Source: a virus. From it: a stretch of 46,060 bases of DNA. A program made the translations under genes and the position numbers. Below, one piece after another: positions 19,342 to 27,732 of this stretch (position 1 is its first letter; each line of letters opens with the position of its first letter). The DNA lies in IMG/VR virus record IMGVR_UViG_3300025849_002608, positions 1 to 46,060 of that record; one strand, written 5' to 3'. Below the pieces are notes generated by a model. It worked only from the letters and a program-made list of their open reading frames with translations, was not told the DNA's origin and made no database searches.

Positions 19342-20439
19342 ATGTCGGTAACAGCAGGTACATTAGTACTAGCCAGTGAATACAATACAGTAGCAGAACT
19401 TGTCAACAAAATTTTTGGCGACAAGTATGCTGCTGTTCTCGTCACTGATGCTGACCGTTCCAACCACAAGTTTGGTTGGGGTGCAGTTAATATTGAAGAC
19501 GCACTTGCTGATGGTACACTGATTACTGCCGAACGTTTACAAGATATGATTAACCGCACAAACATTATGGTTGATCACGTTAACATTAATGACACAATAT
19601 TAGTGTTTAGTGTTCCATCTAACCGTACAGACATTCTTGCAAGAACACCAATACGTGCAGAAGATTTAAACCTAGTTGACACTAAAGTTAACAACAGCAT
19701 TTTATCAAACAATACACATTTAACAATTGATCCAACTAATGCAAGTACTGTTACATCAACACCAGCTTCGCCATATACAAGATCCGCAGTTTGGCAAAAT
19801 AAACTAGTTAGCGAACATAAATGGACATTTAATAATTATAATCATGCTCGTTACTTTTTTAATAGTGGCGGACAACTTAGATTGAATATGTCAATAGAAG
19901 GCGGTAGTACTGCTGGATATTATAACTGGGCAGACATTATTAACGAAATTGGTGTTTTAAGTTTTACATGGGATAACACTTTCCAAAGTAGTAGTATTAC
20001 ACAAGGCACCAGCGAAGGCAAAGGATTTTATGATTTAACTAATTCATATCAACTATTGTTTACTAGTAGCGGAGTAACAGCACCGCCAAGTGGATATGGA
20101 TATGGGTATACTGCTGCAGGGTTGTATATACATGATAATGCTTTTGAAAGTGCGTATCCATTAGGCGATGCTTCTAGTTACGGATACGGATACGGATACA
20201 GTAGCTATTCTCAACGATATATGAAACTTTATGGCAAATGGGCAGATAATGGTGCAGATGTTGACTTTAAAATTGTACTGGACGATACTGCATTCGCACA
20301 ATTCACTGATGGTGAACTGGAAGCAACATGTAGTTACTTAATGCCAGAAGTCATAACTCTTGATACTGCTGAATTTGACGTCACTCCACAACCTGTGCTT
20401 ACGATCTTTAACAATTTTAATACTGTTGATGACAGTTAA
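19342..20439 (+). CDS. Tail structural protein with YGYGYG repeats
   Basis: The 365-residue protein begins one base after the fibre-like gene stops. The N-terminal part (LASEYNTVAELVNKIFGD..., GWGAVNIEDALADGTLITAE) is helical and resembles starts of virion proteins in related marine phages. The middle (about 150-230) is a beta-rich domain with many aromatics (HKWTFNNYNHARYFFNSGG, LSFTWDNTF). Two Tyr-Gly repeats, SGYGYGY and SYGYGYGYSSYS, flank a short stretch near residues 250-290. It is the last gene before the promoter at 20450, so it closes the late virion module. A fibre, whisker or receptor-binding role is possible; no family was recognised with confidence. Confidence 0.6.
   Translation: MSVTAGTLVLASEYNTVAELVNKIFGDKYAAVLVTDADRSNHKFGWGAVNIEDALADGTLITAERLQDMINRTNIMVDHVNINDTILVFSVPSNRTDILARTPIRAEDLNLVDTKVNNSILSNNTHLTIDPTNASTVTSTPASPYTRSAVWQNKLVSEHKWTFNNYNHARYFFNSGGQLRLNMSIEGGSTAGYYNWADIINEIGVLSFTWDNTFQSSSITQGTSEGKGFYDLTNSYQLLFTSSGVTAPPSGYGYGYTAAGLYIHDNAFESAYPLGDASSYGYGYGYSSYSQRYMKLYGKWADNGADVDFKIVLDDTAFAQFTDGELEATCSYLMPEVITLDTAEFDVTPQPVLTIFNNFNTVDDS
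20092..20199 (+). repeat. Two hexamer-repeat tracts coding for Tyr-Gly repeats
   Basis: Tract one (20092-20109) is three copies of GGATAT with one change. Tract two (20179-20199) is TAC followed by three exact copies of GGATAC. They encode GYGYGY and YGYGYGY. The repeat type allows length change by slippage in multiples of two residues, and different third bases (TAT versus TAC) show the two tracts expanded separately. Confidence 0.8.
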
Positions 20440-20449
20440 AAAAAACCTC

Positions 20450-20477
20450 TTGACATATCACGATAAATAATTATAAT
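20450..20477 (+). promoter_or_regulatory. Consensus sigma-70-type promoter for the downstream 25 kb operon
   Basis: TTGACA at 20450-20455 and TATAAT at 20472-20477 are both perfect consensus hexamers, separated by 16 bases, inside the only intergenic gap of notable size (65 bases) in the window. Transcription would start near 20484, about 20 bases before the gene at 20505. This is the host-polymerase type of promoter used for early phage genes, unlike the TATAAATA boxes in the virion module. No terminator hairpin is seen between the virion module and this promoter, so read-through is likely as well. Confidence 0.85.
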
Positions 20478-20492
20478 AGTACTTAACTATAT

Positions 20493-20497
20493 AGGAG
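20493..20497 (+). promoter_or_regulatory. Strong ribosome binding site (AGGAG)
   Basis: AGGAG lies seven bases before the ATG at 20505. It is the clearest Shine-Dalgarno site in the window and, with the consensus promoter upstream, predicts strong expression of the first gene of the operon. Confidence 0.85.
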
Positions 20498-20504
20498 AAC
20501 TCAT

Positions 20505-20852
20505 ATGGATGAGAGGCTTGAAAAGGCTTTGGAGTTCGGTAACTATCGAACTACACTTAGTAATCAAAAGAAAAATATTATTGCTCGTATGCAAACACTG
20601 CAACTATTGCATTATCAAGGAGGATCCTTTACTGCGAATCCTAGCACAATATCGTTTGTACACGCATTGATACAACTTGGAAAGAAGAAAAGTGTTATTT
20701 TAGACACTAAGGAAAACCCAATTGAAATATCTGATCTTAACGAATTTTTAGAAGGATTAGTTGGTGCATATTCCGAAGGTGTAAATGAATATAAAGTACA
20801 GATGGACAAGATTAAAAAGTCTAGAAATATTAAGAAAATCATGGATTGGTAA
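20505..20852 (+). CDS. Small conserved phage-type protein, role unknown
   Basis: The 115-residue protein is the first gene behind the consensus promoter. It opens with MDERLEKALEFGNYRTTLSNQKKN, followed by a mixed alpha/beta middle (GGSFTANPSTISFVHALIQL, VILDTKENPIEISDLNEF) and a basic C-terminal helix (VQMDKIKKSRNIKKIMDW). The ALEF.NYR.T start and the PI.I.DL..F core resemble small proteins of unknown role seen in T4-like marine phages. There is no signal peptide, membrane segment or catalytic motif. Its stop overlaps the next ATG (TAATG), so translation is coupled to the glycosyltransferase gene behind it. It might be an accessory or regulatory factor; no function is proposed. Confidence 0.8.
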   Translation: MDERLEKALEFGNYRTTLSNQKKNIIARMQTLQLLHYQGGSFTANPSTISFVHALIQLGKKKSVILDTKENPIEISDLNEFLEGLVGAYSEGVNEYKVQMDKIKKSRNIKKIMDW

Positions 20853-21760
20853 TGAGCGATACACAAGAGGAATCTGGCGTTTGTTTTTTTGCGTATAACA
20901 ATGACAAAATTGATTACATACAATTAGCACACATAGCGGCGGCGTATGTTAAAGCGAACCAAAAAAATAACAATACTTGTTTAATAACTGACAATGGGAC
21001 TTATCAGTATCTTAAAGACAGCATAGATCCAAAATTACACAGCATGTGTTTTGATCATGTTGTACTTGCGGATGTTCCACACGAAGCAAATCCACGTAGA
21101 CACTTTGATAGTCCGTGGACAGAGTTTAATGTACAATTTAGTAATAGTAATAAGCATGATGTTTTTACACTAACTCCTTTTGAAAAAACTTTGTTAATTG
21201 ACACTGATTTTTTTATTATGAACGACTTTTATGATTATCTGTTTGAAACTAATATACCATTGGGTATGCACAAGTATGCAAGATACATGGAACATCAGCC
21301 TCCGTATTTAAATGAACAGCAACTTAGTGAAGCAGGTATACACCATTGGTGGAGTACTGTTGTTTATTTTGACCAAAGTGAAGAGTCTGAAATCTTTTTT
21401 AATACTTGGGCGCATGTTAAAGATAATTGGGACTACTATCATTTGTTATATCAATTCCCTCCTGGTCTTTACCGTACAGATTTTTGTGTTAGTATTGCTA
21501 ATCACATCTTAAATGGGTTTAACGAGAACAATATGGTTCATGACTTTAATGGTGAACCGTTAGTTAATATGGATCAAAAGGACGATATAATTGAAGTCAA
21601 AGGGATGAATGATTATATCATACTAAGTCACAATAGAAAAGAAGAGTGGAAAAACATCTTAACACGACAGACAAATCAGAACTTACATCTAATGAACAAA
21701 CTAGCATTAGGAAGACATGCACAAAAAATTATAGACTTAATTGTTGCTGAGGGAATTTAA
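20852..21760 (+). CDS. GT-A-type glycosyltransferase-like protein
   Basis: The start is taken as the ATG at 20852 (TAATG overlap) rather than the in-frame TTG at 20846, giving 302 residues. An N-terminal Rossmann-like half runs to a LLIDTDFFI strand at about 114-122. D117-T-D119 after hydrophobic residues is the DxD metal/nucleotide-sugar motif of GT-A enzymes. The helical His/Trp-rich stretch after it (about 140-210, HHWWSTVVYFDQSE) is where acceptor and sugar contacts usually lie. No membrane segment is present, so it should act in the cytoplasm. It shares a layout with the next gene. The substrate is unknown; DNA, a protein and a lipid-linked sugar all remain possible. Confidence 0.65.
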   Translation: MSDTQEESGVCFFAYNNDKIDYIQLAHIAAAYVKANQKNNNTCLITDNGTYQYLKDSIDPKLHSMCFDHVVLADVPHEANPRRHFDSPWTEFNVQFSNSNKHDVFTLTPFEKTLLIDTDFFIMNDFYDYLFETNIPLGMHKYARYMEHQPPYLNEQQLSEAGIHHWWSTVVYFDQSEESEIFFNTWAHVKDNWDYYHLLYQFPPGLYRTDFCVSIANHILNGFNENNMVHDFNGEPLVNMDQKDDIIEVKGMNDYIILSHNRKEEWKNILTRQTNQNLHLMNKLALGRHAQKIIDLIVAEGI

Positions 21761-22650
21761 TGAGTAAACGAGGATTTATAATAATAGGCATCAATACTGA
21801 TGTTGATAGAATGCAGTATGCTGAAGCCTGTGCTTTAAGCATTAAAAAATGTGACCCAGAGGCAAGTATTTGCCTTTTGTATGATGATAAGAATAGTGAG
21901 ACAGAAAACAATTTAAGCAAATATACTGGTTCGTTTGATTTAGCCGTTTCATTGCCATTTGGTAATACTGGACATAATGATGGATTTCATGGCTCCAACT
22001 TATGGCAAGTCTATGAATCATCACCATATGATGAAACAATATATGTAGATTACGATACGCTGTTTATTAATGTTGATATTCGACAGTTGTGGGATACCTT
22101 TTCACCTTATGAACTAGCAATACCTAGTAAAGCAATGACTTATCGTAATAGCCAATGCAATGTAAAAACACAATTTGAATATGAGTTAGCAGTTGATCTC
22201 CCTAAACTATATAACAGTATGATTTATTTTAAAAATGAGTCAGCGACTGCTATTGAATGGTTTAAGATGGCGGATCCAGTATTTCAAAACTGGAGAGAAA
22301 CTTATAACAGAATATTTAAAGACAAAAAACCAGAGACGTTTAACAAAAACATTCTATGTAATATTGTAACATCACTACTTGATATTGAAAAACAAATAGC
22401 TGTTCCAAGTATTAATAATTTTTACGACTTAGAAGCAAAAAGTCAATATCTATGGAATAACAATGTATCGTCAGAATGGTCAAATAACCTTAACTATTGG
22501 TTTCCAGACAACAATCAGCTAATGATTGAAAATAGTATAATTCCATCAGGAATTGTACACTACAGAGACGAAAACTTCTTAACTAATGAAATTTTAAATG
22601 AATACAGAACCCAGATTGATATCAGTAGTAGGCGAAAAGCCTCTTCCTAA
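21760..22650 (+). CDS. GT-A-type glycosyltransferase-like protein (GT8-like layout)
   Basis: The 296-residue protein starts with GFIIIGINTDVDRMQYAEACALSIK, a pattern typical of the first beta-alpha unit of GT8-like enzymes, and has IYVDYDTLFI at about 94-103, with D97-Y-D99 as the DxD metal site. Further motifs, YNSMIYFKN near 190 and GIVHYRD near 268, fit the C-terminal His metal ligand seen in this fold. TAATG couples it to the gene before. Together with its neighbour it probably adds successive sugars to one acceptor. Its last 53 bases overlap the next gene. Confidence 0.68.
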   Translation: MSKRGFIIIGINTDVDRMQYAEACALSIKKCDPEASICLLYDDKNSETENNLSKYTGSFDLAVSLPFGNTGHNDGFHGSNLWQVYESSPYDETIYVDYDTLFINVDIRQLWDTFSPYELAIPSKAMTYRNSQCNVKTQFEYELAVDLPKLYNSMIYFKNESATAIEWFKMADPVFQNWRETYNRIFKDKKPETFNKNILCNIVTSLLDIEKQIAVPSINNFYDLEAKSQYLWNNNVSSEWSNNLNYWFPDNNQLMIENSIIPSGIVHYRDENFLTNEILNEYRTQIDISSRRKASS

Positions 22651-23581
22651 GTACTATGTTTTTTATGACGAATGGTCAGGAGAAATCCACAGTGTAGGAA
22701 ACAAGTTCAAGGATATTGGACAATCAGTGTTATACACTGAGGATAGTACTGCGGCTGAAATACTGTTAGGACATTTGAATCCACGTAAGTACATTGTTAA
22801 TGATACGGCATCTGGTACATTTATTATGGCTAAAAAAGACGCACTGCGTATTAAAGCTGAAGAAGATCAACTAAGTAAGATTGTTACCGTACCACTAAGT
22901 GTTGATAGGGAAATTAATGTTATTGCTTACATAGATAGTATGATGTTGGAAATTAATATCCATAATGATGTCGTTCTCAGAATGGCTGGTAACAACATCA
23001 ATAAAAAATTTGCAAAAGCACATAATCAAAACAACACTATACTATATTTTTATATTGTTCAAAAAAACAATCCTAACATATTGTACAAGACAATAAAGAT
23101 TGATCCTATTGACTTAATCAACAACGGCTATGTGCTGTATGATCTGTATGATCTTTCAACCAAAGTAGCATTAGGTAATATTGATGTATTGACTCGACGT
23201 GTATTTAAAAGTTATGGGTTAAAAACTAAAAATCGTTATGTATCACTTGACTTCAATAAAAGAAAAACTAGTAAACGAAATACAATACATATAACAGATA
23301 ATAATCCTGAAGCAGCATTTATAGTAAGTCAATCAACTAAGGGCTGGATATTTAAAAGTAACTTTACCAACCCAGAGGAAATTAGAATCTACAGTGACCT
23401 TGATCTCTATATAATTGGAAAATTACCACATGAATTGCGTGGACGTATTAAGATACCAAAAACTGAACTAGGATATGGTAAAGAATATCTAGTAAACACT
23501 ACTGTAGATTTATCTACATCAAAATTCCTTGTTGGCGAATCCGGCAAGAACATTACATTTAATTATGAGGAAATAAAATAA
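22598..23581 (+). CDS. Unknown protein, possibly virion-associated
   Basis: The 327-residue protein was not recognised. It begins PKYYVFYDEWSGEIHSVGN, then has a helix-strand middle (YIVNDTASGTFIMAKKDALRIKAEEDQ), and a long beta-rich C-terminal half with many Ile, Asn and Lys residues (FIVSQSTKGWIFKSNFTNPEEIRIYSDLDLYIIG). There is no signal peptide, transmembrane segment or enzymatic motif. The assigned ATG gives an unusually long 53-base overlap with the preceding gene; the in-frame TTG at 22616 would shorten it to 35. It sits between glycosyltransferase-like genes, so an acceptor or scaffold role can be imagined, as can a minor structural protein. Confidence 0.7.
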   Translation: MNTEPRLISVVGEKPLPKYYVFYDEWSGEIHSVGNKFKDIGQSVLYTEDSTAAEILLGHLNPRKYIVNDTASGTFIMAKKDALRIKAEEDQLSKIVTVPLSVDREINVIAYIDSMMLEINIHNDVVLRMAGNNINKKFAKAHNQNNTILYFYIVQKNNPNILYKTIKIDPIDLINNGYVLYDLYDLSTKVALGNIDVLTRRVFKSYGLKTKNRYVSLDFNKRKTSKRNTIHITDNNPEAAFIVSQSTKGWIFKSNFTNPEEIRIYSDLDLYIIGKLPHELRGRIKIPKTELGYGKEYLVNTTVDLSTSKFLVGESGKNITFNYEEIK

Positions 23582-24561
23582 TGTCAAATATGGTTAGTAT
23601 CAATGATTTTGACATAGTTTACATTAGCTATGATGAACCTAATGCTGATGAAAACTATGCAGATTTATTAGACAAATGTCCATGGGCTAAACGTAGTCAT
23701 GGGGTGTGGGGCAGTGATGCCGCTCATAAAGCTGCAGCCGCACTAAGTGAAACTGATCGTTTCATTACAGTTGATGCTGATAATATCGTTCTCGATGACT
23801 TTTTTAATGTTGAGTTAGATATGGACAAAATTGGTGATAATCATGTTATTAGTTTTGCGGCAAAAAACAAAGTAAACGGATTAGTGTACGGCAATGGTGG
23901 TATTAAAATGTGGCCAGTTGAAGTTGTTAACCGTATGAGAACACATGAAGCAGCACCAGTAACAGACAAGCGGGCGCAAGTAGACTTTTGTTGGAACATT
24001 CATTATGTACAAATGAACAATTGGTATAGTTGGGTACACAACAATGGTTCACCATTGCAAGCATGGCGTGCTGGGTTCCGTGAAGGTGTTAAGATGGGAT
24101 TGGAAAACGGAGATGTCGTTGATCCAGCGGCGTTAAAACGTATTCACAGAGAAAATTATAGACGTCTTATGGTGTGGATGACTGTTGGTGAAGATACTAC
24201 AAATGGACTTTGGGCTATATATGGTGCACGTTTAGGAGCATATATGACTAATGTTACTCGTACTGATTGGGACTGGAAAAATGTACGTGACTTTGATTGG
24301 CTAACGAAATACTTTGAAGAAGAACTAGCACCACAGTTTGAGGGCGGTACTGAACTATGTCCACGTACTGGTTATACTTGGGATAAAGATAAGCTAAAAG
24401 CAAAAACAGTTGAAATTGGTACCAATTTACGTAACTCTCTTGATCTTGAATTAGCAGATATTGGTGTTGAAGGATCACGTTTCTGGAAAACAGTATATCG
24501 TAATCCAAGTAGGCTTGGCGCACAAGTTCGTGAAGACCAAGTACAAGACACCATTGACTAA
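23581..24561 (+). CDS. Glycosyltransferase-like conserved phage protein
   Basis: The 326-residue protein opens DFDIVYISYDEPNADENYADLL and has RFITVDADNIVLDDFF at about 60-75, where D65-A-D67 is the likely DxD motif of a GT-A fold. Other marked motifs are CPWAKRSHGVWGSDAAHKAAA (33-53) and NGGIKMWP (about 105). Proteins with this look occur in marine T4-like phages next to structural genes. The charged C-terminal 80 residues have no recognised fold. The gene overlaps its predecessor by one base and is followed by a 26-base gap before the radical SAM array. The acceptor is unknown. Confidence 0.65.
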   Translation: MSNMVSINDFDIVYISYDEPNADENYADLLDKCPWAKRSHGVWGSDAAHKAAAALSETDRFITVDADNIVLDDFFNVELDMDKIGDNHVISFAAKNKVNGLVYGNGGIKMWPVEVVNRMRTHEAAPVTDKRAQVDFCWNIHYVQMNNWYSWVHNNGSPLQAWRAGFREGVKMGLENGDVVDPAALKRIHRENYRRLMVWMTVGEDTTNGLWAIYGARLGAYMTNVTRTDWDWKNVRDFDWLTKYFEEELAPQFEGGTELCPRTGYTWDKDKLKAKTVEIGTNLRNSLDLELADIGVEGSRFWKTVYRNPSRLGAQVREDQVQDTID

Positions 24562-24587
24562 CCAACGGAAGTATGCTAGATTAAAAT

Positions 24588-26057
24588 ATGAATGAAAAAA
24601 CTGAAATAGTAAACTATGAGTTAGACCCAGATCCAGAAACTGCGGCCCACTTAGTAAAGCCTAAACTAGATGAAATATCTTCTAGTATGTGTATGGCCAA
24701 ATGGCTGTGGACCAGTATTCACTTGACTAATGGAACAACTAATAGTTGCTTCTTGCCGCCTATACATAAAATTGAAGTAGAAAACATACTACACAATCCC
24801 AAAGGCTTACACAATACTCCACAGAAAAAAGAACAGCGTCAAATGATGCTTAACGGCGAACAACCAGATGGATGTAGCTACTGTTGGAATATTGAAAAGA
24901 TGGACAGATCATTTAATAGTGATCGTCATTATCGTAGTAGTGAACCTTGGGCGCAAGCTGGTTGGGATGATGTATTAGAAAAAGGAGCAGATGGCGATAT
25001 TGAGCCACGCTTTATGGAAGTCAATTTTAATCATGCATGTAACTTAGCATGTAGTTATTGTAGTCCACATCTAAGTTCAAAGTGGGCAGAAGATATTGAG
25101 CAAAACGGTCCGTATGATACTATTGTTCCTCATAATAGTATTGACTACTTTAAGCAAATTAAACAATATCCTATCCCACATAGAGAGCACAACCCATATG
25201 TGGAAGCATTTTGGGAATGGTGGCCTGAACTGTATCCTAAACTACAAAACTTTCGTATGACTGGCGGTGAACCGCTTATGGATAAAAACACATTCCGTGT
25301 GTTAGATTATGTTATTGATAACGGACGTCCAGATCTAGAAATGGCTGTTACTACTAATGCAAGTGTGCCAGATAAATTATGGAACAAGTTTGTAGACAAA
25401 GTAAGTTTTATTAGCGAGTACAAAAAATTAAAACGCTTCCGTGCATTTGTAAGTGTAGACGGATGGGGCGATCAAGCAGAGTATATGCGGCATGGATTAG
25501 ATTTTGATCGTATGTGGAATAATGTAAATAACTATCTAACCAGAGTGGATGAAGGATTAGTTACGTTTATTGTTACATTTAACATGCTTAGTTTACCAAG
25601 TATCAAGAAGTTACTTACAGGTATACTAGAACTACAGCGTATACATAATGTAACTAAAAGCAGACGTGATGAAAATGGAAACATTGTAGTATACGGACAC
25701 CATAAAGTGTTTATTGATACACCAATGTTACGCTATCCACTGTGGCAAAGTTTACAATTAACACCAGAAAGCCATTGGCATTATGCAGACGAAGCACTTG
25801 AATTTATGAAAGAAAATATTGATAAACATCGTGACAGTCGTTGGATAGGATTCAAACCACACCAGATTGAACGTTTTGATCGTAGTATTGAATTTATGAA
25901 GCAAGGATTTGATACTGACGAACAACGTGCGGAAGCTGAAGAGAACTTTGTAAGATTTTTTGATGATCATGATAGAAGAAGAGATACTGATTTGTTAGCA
26001 ACATTCCCTGAATTTGCACCACAGTACCACGAATGGAAAGAAAAATATAATGTATAA
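24588..26057 (+). CDS. Radical SAM protein A, N-terminal twitch type
   Basis: The 489-residue protein has two cysteine-rich parts. C35, C54, C96 and C99 (GCSYCW) form an N-terminal twitch-like set for an auxiliary iron-sulfur cluster. The radical SAM CxxxCxxC site is C151-C155-C158 (CNLACSYC), with the SAM-amino-group motif GGEP at 226-229 and a beta strand with Asn (VTTNASV) after it. Such enzymes cleave S-adenosylmethionine to a 5'-deoxyadenosyl radical that takes a hydrogen from the substrate; the auxiliary cluster often helps in oxidation (as in BtrN or anaerobic sulfatase maturases). The closest relative in the window is the next gene: both share the PYVEAFW.WWP segment. The substrate is unknown. 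Confidence 0.85.
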   Translation: MNEKTEIVNYELDPDPETAAHLVKPKLDEISSSMCMAKWLWTSIHLTNGTTNSCFLPPIHKIEVENILHNPKGLHNTPQKKEQRQMMLNGEQPDGCSYCWNIEKMDRSFNSDRHYRSSEPWAQAGWDDVLEKGADGDIEPRFMEVNFNHACNLACSYCSPHLSSKWAEDIEQNGPYDTIVPHNSIDYFKQIKQYPIPHREHNPYVEAFWEWWPELYPKLQNFRMTGGEPLMDKNTFRVLDYVIDNGRPDLEMAVTTNASVPDKLWNKFVDKVSFISEYKKLKRFRAFVSVDGWGDQAEYMRHGLDFDRMWNNVNNYLTRVDEGLVTFIVTFNMLSLPSIKKLLTGILELQRIHNVTKSRRDENGNIVVYGHHKVFIDTPMLRYPLWQSLQLTPESHWHYADEALEFMKENIDKHRDSRWIGFKPHQIERFDRSIEFMKQGFDTDEQRAEAEENFVRFFDDHDRRRDTDLLATFPEFAPQYHEWKEKYNV

Positions 26058-27732
26058 GAATATTGAATACGCTGACGAACGAGAAAATATGAAAAAAGTA
26101 TACGGGTGTGACACCATGTGTACTGCTAAATTTCTTACTAGTACGTTATATCTTCAAAGTGGGCACACACATAGTTGCTATCACCCATTGCCGCATAAAA
26201 TTCCACTGGAAGAAATTAAGGACAATCCAAGTGCATTGCATAACACTAAGCATAAAATTGCTAGACGTAAGCAAATGCTTAATGGTGAGCGTCCTAGTGA
26301 ATGTAACTATTGTTGGCGTGTAGAAGATATTGACGAAACACAACTTAGTGATCGTATTATCAAAAGTAAAAACGAACTATTGCTCACACCAGACGCACAT
26401 GAAATGATCTTAAAAAATGGATGGGATCATAACTATAGACCAACATACTTGGAAATTAGTTTTGGTAACGAATGTAATATGCGTTGTGCGTACTGCCATC
26501 CTAAAGCAAGTAGTGCTTGGATGAAGGAGATGGATCTAGAAGGAGCATTTCCAGAAGCACCACACTTGCAGGTACTTGAAGATAAAATTTATCCAGAAGA
26601 AGACAACCCATATGTGGAAGCATTTTGGAAATGGTGGCCGTATCTACGTAAAACACTTAAAGTTATTCGTGTTACTGGAGGCGAACCGTTACTACAGCAA
26701 AACGTTTGGAAGTTTTTAAGCAAACTAGAACAAACTGGTGAATGTAGTGAAATGGTATTACAAATTAATACTAACCTTAATGTTAAGAATAAGCTAGTAA
26801 GTAGAATGTGTGATTCTGTTAATAAGTTACTTGCAAATAAAAAAATTAAACGTTTCCAAATCTTTAGTAGTGTTGAGAGTTGGGGAGAACGTGCTACGTA
26901 TGCTAGAAACGGATTAAACTTAGAATTGTTTGAGCAAAACATTGACACAATTATGAATAAGATGGGACACCATCATGTTGATGATTTTAATGGTATTCAA
27001 ATTATGAATACATATAACATTATGTGTGTAACAAGCTACAACAACTTTCTTGAAAAAATACTAGAATGGAGACGCAAATACCAAAATGGTCTTGAGTATC
27101 CTAAGATTATGTTTGACATTCCACACTGTACTGAGCCAAATCACTGGACATTAATTGGACTTCCAGATGAATTCAGTGAATATGTTTCATTAACGACAGA
27201 ATTTATACAACGTTGGAAATGGAAAGCAAACTGGCACAAGTATCCACAAGAGGAGCATGATCAACAATATCACATGTACTTCAGTGAAGAAGAAGTACGA
27301 GCTTGGAATAGAGTTGAAAGCATGTGGAAGAATATATGTGAGAAAAGAGCTCGGGTACAAACTGAAGCATATCTTGAGCCTAGAGAAATAGATGATGCTA
27401 GACGTAATTGGTTTTTGTTTATTAAATCTACAGATGAGAGACGGGGAACAGATTTTAAAAAAACGTTTCCTGAAATGGTCGATTATTACGATCTGTGTGC
27501 CACATTATATGACATTCGTGAAATGGAATATAACCGCAAATGTAAAGACGAATTGTTAAAAAATGAACCATTAGATTTTCATTGGGATGACGATTTTGTT
27601 TGGCATCATCCAGCACTTGCAAAAGCATTAATTAACTGGAGAAAGATTCGAAACATACCTACCAAAATGTATTCATCTGATGAATTAGTTGGAGCATTTG
27701 GTGTGTTTGAAGGAGACAATAATGAAGAGTAG
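26050..27732 (+). CDS. Radical SAM protein B, N-terminal twitch type
   Basis: The ATG at 26050, overlapping the previous stop by 8 bases, is preferred to the in-frame TTG at 26014; this gives 560 residues. N-terminal cysteines C20, C24, C43, C85 and C88 (CNYCW) form the auxiliary-cluster region; the SAM cluster site is C142-C146-C149 (CNMRCAYC) and GGEP lies at 210-213. It parallels protein A along most of its length (HKI...NP.ALHNT and MLNGE.P..C.YCW in both), so the two arose by tandem duplication. It is about 70 residues longer, with a charged C-terminal extension (HWDDDFVWHHPAL). The fold and cofactor are clear; the substrate is not. Confidence 0.85.
   Translation: MYKNIEYADERENMKKVYGCDTMCTAKFLTSTLYLQSGHTHSCYHPLPHKIPLEEIKDNPSALHNTKHKIARRKQMLNGERPSECNYCWRVEDIDETQLSDRIIKSKNELLLTPDAHEMILKNGWDHNYRPTYLEISFGNECNMRCAYCHPKASSAWMKEMDLEGAFPEAPHLQVLEDKIYPEEDNPYVEAFWKWWPYLRKTLKVIRVTGGEPLLQQNVWKFLSKLEQTGECSEMVLQINTNLNVKNKLVSRMCDSVNKLLANKKIKRFQIFSSVESWGERATYARNGLNLELFEQNIDTIMNKMGHHHVDDFNGIQIMNTYNIMCVTSYNNFLEKILEWRRKYQNGLEYPKIMFDIPHCTEPNHWTLIGLPDEFSEYVSLTTEFIQRWKWKANWHKYPQEEHDQQYHMYFSEEEVRAWNRVESMWKNICEKRARVQTEAYLEPREIDDARRNWFLFIKSTDERRGTDFKKTFPEMVDYYDLCATLYDIREMEYNRKCKDELLKNEPLDFHWDDDFVWHHPALAKALINWRKIRNIPTKMYSSDELVGAFGVFEGDNNEE

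Noticed and set aside
20456-20471. GATAAATAA within the operon promoter spacer as a late promoter box
   Set aside because: The first base differs from TATAAATA and the stretch is better explained as the spacer of the consensus sigma-70 promoter.
24554-24577. Possible second promoter before radical SAM gene A (TTGACT ... TATGCT)
   Set aside because: The two boxes are only 12 bases apart, too close for a sigma-70 promoter, and each departs from consensus.
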